A DNA stretch of 64,000 nt from Candidatus Poseidoniales archaeon (GTDB taxonomy: Archaea > Thermoplasmatota > Poseidoniia > Poseidoniales > Poseidoniaceae). Positions 38,596 to 46,704 of the stretch are shown piece by piece. The stretch is from the NCBI GenBank assembly GCA_003602415.1, contig QQSK01000002.1, positions 66,795 to 130,794 of the forward strand. The letters run 5' to 3'. The position numbers and the translations under genes were made by a program. Every line of letters begins with the position of its first letter. The first letter of the stretch is position 1. A model generated the notes under the pieces. It did not search any database, was not told the origin of the DNA, and saw nothing but the letters and a program-made list of their open reading frames with translations.

Positions 38596-40282
38596 TTACG
38601 AAGCACATGTATCTGAGGTTCTGAAACAAGTTCCTGAAGCCGATGCTGAAAAGGTCAGAGAAGCCTTTGCTAGATATGAGAAAGATTTCCTCATACCACC
38701 TGAAGATGCAATGCGTTCTGTATTGCGCCGTTTCCAATCAGATACTGGCGCTCCAGCTCCTGCAAACCAATCTCAACAATCACAAAGACAATCAATTCCA
38801 ATTAAGAAGGTAGAGAAACTTTCTGACCTTTCTTCTGATGATCGTAATGTCGAAATTGAGGTTGAAATCGTAACCCACAACCCTCGTACTACAATGGTAA
38901 GAGGAGAAGAAAAAATTGTCCCTTACGGATTACTGGAAGACCAACCTTGGAATGAGGGAGGGACCAGGACTAGATGGGAATTCAAGGATTGGGGCAACCA
39001 CCAAAATATAGCACCAGGAGCAGTAGTTCGATTAGAGGGAGTTTCAGTAAACGAATATCAGGGACGCATGAGTCTTAACATAAATCAATCGAGTAGGGTT
39101 GTAGTTCTTAGAGAAGGAGTTCGAACTGTTTCAACACCAGGTGAACCTGTTGAGATTAATACAATCAAACATGAGGGTTCTGCCACAGTAGTTGGAAGGC
39201 TATTAGCAAGTAGAAAGGACGTAATTCATCGCAAAGATGGTTCCGGTTCTATAGACATAGTTAGAGGGAGAATCGCAGACGAGACTGGTGCAATTGGATT
39301 CCTATCTTGGGAATCATTTGATCATGAAATCGGTTCTTTGTTGAAGATAGAAAATGCTCAAATTAGAGTATTCAGAGATACACCAGAAATAAACATCGGA
39401 ACTTCAACAAAAATAGAAATCTTCCACGACTCGAACTTTGCTTCTGCTGACGACTTAGTAGCCCGTTCAGTTAGCCGAATTGAAGACCTGAGAGACGGTT
39501 CTAGAGATGTTGAAATAATCGTTGAAATTCAAAAGATGATTAGAAGAGATTTCCAAGGAAAAGATGGAGAACAGAAGAGTGTTTGGTCTGGAGATATTGC
39601 AGACCCTACCGGTAAATGTCGCTGTTCGATCTGGTCAGAACCGCCATTTGACTTTGAAGCAACGCCTGTAGTCGTTAGATTGCGAGGGGTTAGAGTCAGA
39701 GCATGGCAAGGCATTCCTGACATCACAATCGATGATGTTTCGCAAATTGAAGTGCTAGCTGCTGCTCCATGGGGAGATGATGTCGACCTTGCTAACAACG
39801 TTGTAGATGTTGACTTATCCGATTTGACATCTGGGGCGAGTCGTGTAGGAATCTCAACAACTGGCCATATTATCTCAATAAGAGAAGATTCAGGAATAAT
39901 TTCTAGATGTCCCGAATGTAGACGTGTACTAAGAGATGGCGAATGTGCAACTCACGGCTCACAGGATGGAGAAATGGATGTTAGATTGAGAATGGTTCTA
40001 GACGATGGAAATTCTACAATCTCTCTAATTGTTAACAAGGCTGCGTCAGAATCTCTAATTCAGATGGACCAAGAGTCAATATCGAAAGATATCGCAGAAA
40101 ATGGCACCATGTCATTCGTTCAAAGTCTCAGAGAAAGGCTGTTGGGAAGACAATTGAAGGCCTCTGGAAGAACTATCGTCGACGAGCAGGGAGCAATGCT
40201 GCTTTCAGACAGTGTCGAATTGATTGAAATCGATTCAGTCCTTGTTGCGGCTGAGTTAAGAGCAAAGTGGGGGGTGGTTTGA
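38588..40282 (+). CDS. rpa: Replication protein A, single-stranded DNA-binding OB-fold protein
   Basis: 564 residues from ATG 38588 (GAGGTG six bases upstream). At least three OB folds follow an N-terminal helical region: about 75-185, 195-285 and 295-395, each beginning with an element like S-R-I-E-D-L-R-D-G-S-R-D-V-E-I. A fourth domain holds a zinc finger, C441-P-E-C444...C453-x2-H456, as in archaeal Rpa1/Rfa1. It coats single-stranded DNA in replication and repair. The stop overlaps the start of the COG3390 partner (TGATG), the normal archaeal RPA operon order. The zinc finger's fourth ligand is His. Confidence 0.9.
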   Translation: MSDYEAHVSEVLKQVPEADAEKVREAFARYEKDFLIPPEDAMRSVLRRFQSDTGAPAPANQSQQSQRQSIPIKKVEKLSDLSSDDRNVEIEVEIVTHNPRTTMVRGEEKIVPYGLLEDQPWNEGGTRTRWEFKDWGNHQNIAPGAVVRLEGVSVNEYQGRMSLNINQSSRVVVLREGVRTVSTPGEPVEINTIKHEGSATVVGRLLASRKDVIHRKDGSGSIDIVRGRIADETGAIGFLSWESFDHEIGSLLKIENAQIRVFRDTPEINIGTSTKIEIFHDSNFASADDLVARSVSRIEDLRDGSRDVEIIVEIQKMIRRDFQGKDGEQKSVWSGDIADPTGKCRCSIWSEPPFDFEATPVVVRLRGVRVRAWQGIPDITIDDVSQIEVLAAAPWGDDVDLANNVVDVDLSDLTSGASRVGISTTGHIISIREDSGIISRCPECRRVLRDGECATHGSQDGEMDVRLRMVLDDGNSTISLIVNKAASESLIQMDQESISKDIAENGTMSFVQSLRERLLGRQLKASGRTIVDEQGAMLLSDSVELIEIDSVLVAAELRAKWGVV

Positions 40283-41223
40283 TGCAACCTGCAAGAAGAG
40301 CACGTAGACAACCTGCATGGCACATGTTAGCATCTGAATTCGGAGATTCTACACTGCATCAACAAGGTTCAGGAGAATTCGATCCATTGTTTGTCATCTC
40401 CAAACTTGGTGCTAAAGTAAATCGAATCATTGTTGCAGGACTTTTGGAAAGATTGGAACCTAGAGAAACCGCAAATGGTGCAACGATTTGGCAAGGCCAA
40501 TTAAGGGACCCTTCTGGATTGCACTATTTCTCTGTTGGAGATTATGCTCCAGAATCAATGCGTGAATTAACCGTTCAACTATCATCAAGAATCGATGATG
40601 GAGAAACTATTATGCTGATTATGACTGCTAAAGCAAGATACTATCAAAACGAAGAAGGCGCAGTTTACACTAGTTTGCGTCCAGAAGAAGCTGCAGTAAT
40701 CACAAGGTCGACTTATCGTGAGTGGCTTGTTAAAGCAGCAGACGGAATGCTGCAACGTATTAGTCTGCATGAAAAGGCATCATCACTTGAAAAGAATACT
40801 GATTCATTCATTGGTGCTGGAATCCAGGAAAACATGATTGAAGGATTGTTACTAGCAAATGAGCACTATGGAGAAATTGATTTGGAATCATATCGCTTGA
40901 GCATTATGCAAACATTGGATATTGCCGAAGACAAGATGCCATCGGCAGTTACTCCTACACCTCCTTCACAATCTAGTCTAGATATTGGTGAAGAACAGGA
41001 TGTTGACTCTTCAAATGGTAGTGAAGAAGTAGACCTAAAGGGAGTTATGTTGGACTTAATTCAAAGGCTTGATCAGGGAGAAGGGGTTGATTTTGATACT
41101 CTGCTTTCAAATGCAGCAGCAAGAGGACATGACCGCGATAATGCTGAATCATGCCTTGATGACCTTTCTGAAGATGGCACCATCCATGAACCGAGATTTG
41201 GATGGTTCAAGATAACTGTCTGA
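40282..41223 (+). CDS. RPA-associated protein (COG3390, Rpa3-type OB-fold partner)
   Basis: 313 residues from ATG 40282, with GGGGGGTGG upstream. The N-terminus RRARRQPAWHMLASEF matches the COG3390 family start, and an OB fold follows (about 30-140, with PRETANGATIWQGQLRDPSG). A variable acidic linker (about 218-250) leads to a C-terminal winged-helix-like domain (VMLDLIQRLDQGEGVDFDTLL and a closing W-F-K segment). In Haloferax and Thermoplasma such proteins bind RPA and tune its DNA binding. The gene is coupled to RPA by a one-base stop-start overlap. Confidence 0.85.
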   Translation: MQPARRARRQPAWHMLASEFGDSTLHQQGSGEFDPLFVISKLGAKVNRIIVAGLLERLEPRETANGATIWQGQLRDPSGLHYFSVGDYAPESMRELTVQLSSRIDDGETIMLIMTAKARYYQNEEGAVYTSLRPEEAAVITRSTYREWLVKAADGMLQRISLHEKASSLEKNTDSFIGAGIQENMIEGLLLANEHYGEIDLESYRLSIMQTLDIAEDKMPSAVTPTPPSQSSLDIGEEQDVDSSNGSEEVDLKGVMLDLIQRLDQGEGVDFDTLLSNAAARGHDRDNAESCLDDLSEDGTIHEPRFGWFKITV

Positions 41224-41283
41224 GCTTTTTTCTCCAACAGGTTCAAGTCCCATTCGCGCTCTCATCAATTCACAGGTGAGAGT

Positions 41284-41637
41284 ATGGCGGGAACTGATTT
41301 CTTTATTCGCCCAGCAAGTGGGACTTCGAGTGCTGACTGGCTAAGGCTTCCAAATGCGGACATTAGCGTGGTAATTACTAGAAGAATTACCCGAACTGTA
41401 CTTCACGGTGGAGAAGGCGATGATTTGGTTGACGAAGGTGCCGAATCAGCAGTTTACACCGTTAGAGGAGAAATGGATTACGAAGATTACAAGAAAATCC
41501 TCAAGATGTTCAGAAGTGGACAGCCATACATCCACGACCCATTCGAAGAGAGAGATGTAAAAGCTGTTTTTGGAAAGATGGAGTATGATGGATCAGAGAA
41601 ATTATACACCTTTGAATTCATTGAAGATATACGATGA
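41284..41637 (+). CDS. Small beta-rich protein of unknown function upstream of pilus genes
   Basis: 117 residues with AGGTGA four bases before the ATG. Not recognised. No signal peptide or membrane helix. The pattern of alternating short strands, a central helix (DYEDYKKILKMFRSGQP) and a closing Y-T-F-E-F-I-E-D strand recalls small phage tail and injection-system adaptor proteins, but the similarity is by eye only. It is ten bases upstream of the first TadC/GspF-like gene and likely in its operon, which suggests a role linked to the secretion ATPase system. Confidence 0.6.
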   Translation: MAGTDFFIRPASGTSSADWLRLPNADISVVITRRITRTVLHGGEGDDLVDEGAESAVYTVRGEMDYEDYKKILKMFRSGQPYIHDPFEERDVKAVFGKMEYDGSEKLYTFEFIEDIR

Positions 41638-41646
41638 GGTGAATAG

Positions 41647-42219
41647 ATGCGCTCCTTAGATGAATCTCGTGAGGTATTGTATGTCATCAGGACATTGGAT
41701 GTCTTAATGGGGTCTGGAGTCGGTCTAGAAGCTGCAATCCATTCAATCTCGCAAGGCGGTTATGGAATTATTTCCAAAGACTTTGCAGACTTGATGGAAA
41801 ATATCAACAAAGGCAGACCAATGGAAAAGGAATTACGAGGACTTCTAAAGAAGGCTGAAACCGACGGCTACAAGCGAGTAGTCAATACTATGCTCAACAA
41901 TGTAACCCAAAATACTGACATCATTGAAACTCTGCGTAAGCAAGGTGAAAGGATGGAAGAATCAAGGACTGAAAAAGTCAAGGATTACATCGAAGAATTA
42001 GGAGGAGTACCTGAAACTCTGCTTTCGATTGGAATGATTGGACCAATCATTCTAGCTATACTTGGAATTGCACCACAATTAATGGAAGGTGCTGAAGAGT
42101 TGTTCGGTTCAATGGACCAGGGAATCATTATGACTATTGTCAACGCTGGATTATTCCTTACATTGCTGGGTATGGCAATGATTGGCCTGAAGGCGCATAC
42201 TAAGGACCCGGGGTTGTGA
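41647..42219 (+). CDS. TadC/GspF-type pilus assembly membrane protein, half-size
   Basis: 190 residues with AGGTGA four bases upstream of the ATG. The N-terminal helical T2SSF domain (about 10-110; LDVLMGSGVGLEAAI, then VTQNTDIIETLRKQGERMEE) is followed by two transmembrane helices (about 123-143 and 160-182). GspF/TadC proteins form the inner-membrane platform of type IV pilus and type II secretion machines. Here the platform is split into two short proteins, this one and the next, like the TadB-TadC pair. The stop overlaps a GTG of the next gene. Confidence 0.8.
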   Translation: MRSLDESREVLYVIRTLDVLMGSGVGLEAAIHSISQGGYGIISKDFADLMENINKGRPMEKELRGLLKKAETDGYKRVVNTMLNNVTQNTDIIETLRKQGERMEESRTEKVKDYIEELGGVPETLLSIGMIGPIILAILGIAPQLMEGAEELFGSMDQGIIMTIVNAGLFLTLLGMAMIGLKAHTKDPGL

Positions 42220-42221
42220 TT

Positions 42222-42953
42222 ATGCTTTTCGGGATTTTAGAAATGTTCAGGAATGACCCTCTATTGCTTTTCATAATCACGCTGGGATTTGCATGTGCTA
42301 TTGGTGGAGTTCCTCCAATCATTGAAAGAAATAGGCGTAGAGGCATTGAAAATGATTTACCCGCCATGCTGGAAGCACTATCTGATTCATTAGGAGCAGG
42401 TTTGGGTCTTCAACAAGCAATGATGGCAGAAGCAGACAGAAATACCGGAGTATTGGGTAAATTGTTGAAAGAAACGCTCAGTGAAAGTCAAGTTTCATCA
42501 TTCGATGCAGCATTATCAAATTTTGCAACAAAGTCAAGATCACCTCAAGTTCAAAGGGTAATGCACTTGATTTCAACCGCTATAGAACAGGATGCTCCTT
42601 TACAAAACATTCTTGCAGATATGTCTAGAGATTATGAGAGACTAAATGATTTAATGAATCGAAGAGAATCAGATTTGATGGGCCGATCAATTTTGATTAT
42701 CATGTTCGTATCTGTTGGATTACCATTCCTAATCGCCTTCATCGTTGGATTGTTTGCTCCTAGAAATCAGGGGTTCCAATTAGATGATTTCAACTCTTCA
42801 TTCACAATGTTCTTCGGAGCAGCATCATTAGTTGCAATTGCAGTTAGTGGTAGAATGTTAGGTAGAATGAGGTCTGCACTTTGGTGGGCACCTCTTTGGA
42901 TGGCTGTTTCTATGACTATCTATCATGTTGGAGTTATGGTTATTGGAGGATGA
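42222..42953 (+). CDS. TadC/GspF-type pilus assembly membrane protein
   Basis: 243 residues from ATG 42222; a GTG at 42216 overlapping the previous stop is the alternative. An N-terminal transmembrane helix (about 10-28), a cytoplasmic T2SSF domain (about 40-145; LPAMLEALSDSLGAGLGLQQAM and IEQDAPLQNILADMSRDYE) and three C-terminal helices (about 155-175, 190-207, 220-240) give the TadB/TadC layout. With the preceding protein it should form the platform driven by the ATPase encoded three bases downstream. Confidence 0.83.
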   Translation: MLFGILEMFRNDPLLLFIITLGFACAIGGVPPIIERNRRRGIENDLPAMLEALSDSLGAGLGLQQAMMAEADRNTGVLGKLLKETLSESQVSSFDAALSNFATKSRSPQVQRVMHLISTAIEQDAPLQNILADMSRDYERLNDLMNRRESDLMGRSILIIMFVSVGLPFLIAFIVGLFAPRNQGFQLDDFNSSFTMFFGAASLVAIAVSGRMLGRMRSALWWAPLWMAVSMTIYHVGVMVIGG

Positions 42954-42956
42954 AAT

Positions 42957-44192
42957 ATGGAACAAATACTAGAACAATACGGAAGAGTAACAATCTACAT
43001 GGAAGGAAATCACCCTTCTCCTATGTATCACGTAGATGGAGGAGTAGAGCCAAACCCCTATGGAAACCTTGCCGCCCTTCTTGAAGACGATAATCTGGAA
43101 GAAGTGATGTACAACGGTGGTGCACAGTGTGTTAAAGTTGCACATAGAGACCATGGAATGTGCAGAACAAATGTTTGGGTCGATGACCAACAGGGGCTTG
43201 AGATCTCCAAAAATATTGCAGCATTCACATCTGTACCTTTGGGTGACGGCCCAGGAATGGTCCCGATATTTGATGGACGACTACCAGATGGAAGCCGTGT
43301 AAATGGAACAATACCTCCGGTTTCTCCAGATGGCCCTACACTTACCATCCGTAAATTCCGAGAAGACCCACTGACCATGATTGACTTAATCAAATTTGGA
43401 ACTGTAAATGTAAGACTTGCAGCAATGATGTGGGTTTGGATTGAAGGATTGGACAGTAGACCTGCTAATTTCGTTATTGCAGGAGGAACTGGTTCCGGTA
43501 AAACAACCACATTGAATTGTTTGGGAATGTATATTCCATGGCATAAGCGATTACTAACAGTTGAAGATACCGCTGAATTGCAAGTTTACCACGACCACTG
43601 GTTGAGAATGGAAACACGCAGAGAAAGACCAGATGGCACCCCTGCTGTCGACATGAATGATTGTCTGAAGTCAAGTCTTCGTATGCGCCCAGATAGAATC
43701 ATTGTGGGAGAAGTTCGTTCTAGCGAAGCTGCAACTCTACTAACTGCAATGAATACTGGACACGATGGTTCATTCGGTTCTTTGCACGCAAATACAGCAA
43801 TGGAAACAATCACCAGAATGATTAATCCACCGATGAACGTACCTCCAATTATGCTAACAGGTCTTGATTTGATTATTATTCAAGCAAGATTGTACGTTAA
43901 TGGGAAAACTGCTAGGAAAATCACAGAAGTTGCTGAAATTGCAGGAATGGAAGGAGATAAACCTAGGCTGAACGCTATTTGGAAATACAATGCTGCTACA
44001 GATAAAATTGAAGAAACAGGAATCCCATCAAAGATGAGAGAGACCATCTGTACAGCCGCGGGAATTACCCCAGCCCAATTTGAGCAACATGTCAATCAAA
44101 GGGAGCAAATTTTGGAAGATCTTCTTCGTAGAGATATTAGAGATATTGAAACCGTGACTAAAGTCATACAAGGTTTCTATGCTACTCGTTAG
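42957..44192 (+). CDS. Type II/IV secretion system ATPase (TadA/GspE/VirB11 family)
   Basis: 411 residues. Walker A G176-G-T-G-S-G-K182-T, an Asp box (EDTAELQVYHDHW), Walker B as R-I-I-V-G-E-V-R near 246, and the His box G-S-L-H-A-N-T near 278. The N-terminal part has PVFDGRLPDGSRVNG-like segments of CpaF/TadA. It powers assembly of pili or secretion across the membrane. Start ATG 42957 with GGAGGATG upstream. It is the last gene of the operon; no pilin or prepilin peptidase is in the run, but an archaeal pilin lies 6 kb on. The stop overlaps the convergent SAP gene (TTAG). Confidence 0.92.
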   Translation: MEQILEQYGRVTIYMEGNHPSPMYHVDGGVEPNPYGNLAALLEDDNLEEVMYNGGAQCVKVAHRDHGMCRTNVWVDDQQGLEISKNIAAFTSVPLGDGPGMVPIFDGRLPDGSRVNGTIPPVSPDGPTLTIRKFREDPLTMIDLIKFGTVNVRLAAMMWVWIEGLDSRPANFVIAGGTGSGKTTTLNCLGMYIPWHKRLLTVEDTAELQVYHDHWLRMETRRERPDGTPAVDMNDCLKSSLRMRPDRIIVGEVRSSEAATLLTAMNTGHDGSFGSLHANTAMETITRMINPPMNVPPIMLTGLDLIIIQARLYVNGKTARKITEVAEIAGMEGDKPRLNAIWKYNAATDKIEETGIPSKMRETICTAAGITPAQFEQHVNQREQILEDLLRRDIRDIETVTKVIQGFYATR

Positions 44193-45886
44193 TTGTTAGA
44201 TAATTTCAATCGAGCAAGTAAATCGTCTACACCGTCGATTTTTCTACGCATTGAGTTAACTCTGTCCGCTGCATCAGCAACAGATTCTGCCATTTCCATT
44301 TCTTGGTCTGGTGCTTCTTCTTCAGGAGCTTTGAATTGTTGTGCTAAACGCTTCAAATCTGTGATTATAGAATCAACCTCTGTATCACTGACCTTGATTC
44401 CAGGAGCCAGTCTAGGTATCTCACTAGGTGCTATGTGTCCCAATTCAGCACCAACAACACCTGCTGCTGCAATTATTCGAGGACGTAATTCCGAGTTGTT
44501 AACATCGTAGCCCTTCTTCTCAAGGAATCGGATTACCAATGTTTGCTGAGCATCTCCGTAGACCCCTTCCGATTTTTCCATAATTGCCTCAACCAATTGT
44601 TCAAACCCGCCGATATTTCGCTCCAATCTATCTAGAGTTCTTCTTTCACTAGATTGCAAATGTATTGCTCCATGTTGTAACAATCGAATAACTCTGGTTC
44701 TGCGAGCTGTTCTTGGGTCTGTGGCTGCAATTTCCTCGTCTAAGGATATTTGTAAATCGAATAAAGCATGCAATCTTCCAGAAACTGAAGGAAGGCGCAA
44801 GTCTAGTCCTAATTCTCGTGCTTTGTCTTCAAATGACATCCTTGCTTTGACCATTTCACCATTATTTCCAGCAATGATTTCAGGTAAAGCATCTCTCAAT
44901 ATCCCTCTTGCTTCCTCAAACTGACGAAGTGCTTCTCTTTCTCTCCAAGAGTTTGGAAGAGAGTGCATAGCATCTTTTTCAGCCCTGGCCATTGAATCCA
45001 ACGAAATTAACCTCGCTTTGATAAAATCTGCAACATTGGAATCTGCAACTGCAAATCCATGCGAGGATAGGCTCGAAACAAAGGCGTTGACATCTTCTGG
45101 ATCATTTATGCTACCAACCAACAAAAAGTCTCGACAAAGGGCATCGATTTCAGCAACTCTTCCCTCGACTTCAATCACCGAATCTGTTAACTCAACAACA
45201 GGTGCGATAGGCATAACAATCTCTTTTGGCTCTGAAATAGGTGTGATGTCTATCACCTCAACTTCACCGATTGAATCATTGGTTTCAACAATCACTTCCT
45301 GAACCTTAACCAGAGGTTCATCTACTGGGACAAAAGTATCTGCTGTATTTTCTTGAATGGAAGAAACTGGTGAATAGTCTTCTTCTGAAGGTGATGGGAT
45401 TGCAATCATTTTTGGAGCACCTCTTGGCCTTCTAAGACTCTTCTTGATAACACCCCATGAACCTGATTGAGATGTTAGAACACCAGCAACACGCATCAGT
45501 AGTGCTTGCTTAGTTCCAGATCTAGGTAAATCTAATTTTGAGCACAAATCATGAAGTTGGTCTCTGGACAGTGAATCGAGTTTTTCTGGAGTTAACTGTT
45601 TAGCATCATGATTTAGATGCAAGTATAGTCTCTGTCTCCTTTCTCTAATGGAACCTGATTTCTTAACTCCGAACACTGCTAGTACATCGCCAAGGTCATT
45701 ATTTAATATCGAGTCAATGCCATCTGGTGTTAAATCCCATTCATCTAAAACAAGTTCAGATATTAACTTAGAACGCAATACTTCTACCGAACCATTTCTT
45801 GAGATATTATGCTGTGCACAAATCTCTTTCAGGCGGTCTAATCTTGCCTGATGAAGTTCGGAAAGAAGAGTTTGCTTATCGCTCAT
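44189..45886 (-). CDS. SAP-repeat protein with long helical region
   Basis: 565 residues from ATG 45886, chosen because GAGGT lies six bases upstream; an ATG at 45892 is in frame and the frame extends about 30 codons further without support. Three SAP-like helix-turn-helix repeats cover the first 150 residues: RLDRLKEICAQHNISRNGS, then DVLAVFGVKKSGSIRERR and QLHDLCSKLDLPRSGTKQA. SAP motifs bind DNA or RNA, including AT-rich DNA. A proline- and acid-rich linker (about 165-245) leads to a long alpha-helical region. The function is unknown; a chromosome-organising role is possible. Confidence 0.7.
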   Translation of the reverse strand: MSDKQTLLSELHQARLDRLKEICAQHNISRNGSVEVLRSKLISELVLDEWDLTPDGIDSILNNDLGDVLAVFGVKKSGSIRERRQRLYLHLNHDAKQLTPEKLDSLSRDQLHDLCSKLDLPRSGTKQALLMRVAGVLTSQSGSWGVIKKSLRRPRGAPKMIAIPSPSEEDYSPVSSIQENTADTFVPVDEPLVKVQEVIVETNDSIGEVEVIDITPISEPKEIVMPIAPVVELTDSVIEVEGRVAEIDALCRDFLLVGSINDPEDVNAFVSSLSSHGFAVADSNVADFIKARLISLDSMARAEKDAMHSLPNSWREREALRQFEEARGILRDALPEIIAGNNGEMVKARMSFEDKARELGLDLRLPSVSGRLHALFDLQISLDEEIAATDPRTARRTRVIRLLQHGAIHLQSSERRTLDRLERNIGGFEQLVEAIMEKSEGVYGDAQQTLVIRFLEKKGYDVNNSELRPRIIAAAGVVGAELGHIAPSEIPRLAPGIKVSDTEVDSIITDLKRLAQQFKAPEEEAPDQEMEMAESVADAADRVNSMRRKIDGVDDLLARLKLSNN

Positions 45887-46062
45887 CGGCATACCTCTAA
45901 TCTCGCTCCACTCCTCTCCATATTTGAGGTTGCACCCCAAACGAAGGTGAAAAATGCACTTTCCGAGGGAGAAATTCACCTATTCGAAGTAACAATCTGA
46001 GAATTTAATCAGTGGCAACATCTTCAAACCAGTGCCGTCACAAGGGGTGATGAGGGCGAACT

Positions 46063-46704
46063 ATGGGGCGCTATGAAAGAGCTGCAAAAACCTCGCTCAA
46101 AGAAGCGACTGCTTTGGCATCGGGAATCATTGATTCTGTTCGCCATGATCTTCGTAGAGAAGAAGTTCGCCTAGAACAAGAAATGATTGATAGAGTCCAA
46201 TCTGTTCAATCCATTTTAAACGAAGTAGCTAGTATTCAAGATGCGATTATAGCAGGTTCTTCAGAAGTCAAAAGAGACTTGGAAAAGGCAAAGAAAAAAT
46301 TGATCAAATATGGTGATAAAGAATTGATGATAACACAAATCATTGGTTCAGCAACTAGATTGGGTGAATTGAGAACACTGCACTTAGATGCTGTTAAGAG
46401 GATTCAAGGAGCATTGGCAAGACCGCCATCAGCAGTTGAAATCATTGAAAGAATGACCAAGGATTTACTCAAATTATCAGGTTCCTGGGAAGCATCTGCC
46501 CGAGAAATAGATGAGTCGATTTCCGATGTTGTAGATGCTAACGCACCTATCGAGTTAGTCGAACTCTCAAGAGAATTGAACAATAATGGATATGACCTAA
46601 TCTTAGCAGGCGATGACAGAAGCCCAGAAAATATAGAGGCTGCTAGAAGTAAAATAAAATCGATGACTGGGGAAGAATCCAATCTCAATAATCACCATCT
46701 TTGA
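46063..46704 (+). CDS. Coiled-coil protein of unknown function
   Basis: 213 residues, almost wholly alpha-helical with long heptad stretches (LRREEVRLEQEMIDRVQSV and SSEVKRDLEKAKKKLIKY). No membrane segment, signal or catalytic motif. The N-terminus is basic. It is divergent from the SAP-repeat gene (176 bp between starts) and overlaps the convergent gene at 46685 by 20 bases, so its last six codons are antisense to the end of that gene. It could be a structural or chromatin-associated protein; nothing proves it. Confidence 0.6.
   Translation: MGRYERAAKTSLKEATALASGIIDSVRHDLRREEVRLEQEMIDRVQSVQSILNEVASIQDAIIAGSSEVKRDLEKAKKKLIKYGDKELMITQIIGSATRLGELRTLHLDAVKRIQGALARPPSAVEIIERMTKDLLKLSGSWEASAREIDESISDVVDANAPIELVELSRELNNNGYDLILAGDDRSPENIEAARSKIKSMTGEESNLNNHHL

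Noticed and set aside
43058-43510. 150-codon minus-strand frame inside the TadA ATPase
   Set aside because: Antisense to Walker A and surrounding conserved segments; no independent signal.
41284-44192. Prophage or contractile injection system, because of the tail-like small protein
   Set aside because: No capsid, tail tube, sheath or integrase genes are nearby; the neighbours are ordinary Tad/GspE-type genes.
45887-46062. Twelve-codon frame after AAGGTGA upstream of the coiled-coil gene, or an RNA gene in this gap
   Set aside because: Too short to judge, and no stable fold was seen; the stretch most likely holds the two divergent promoters.
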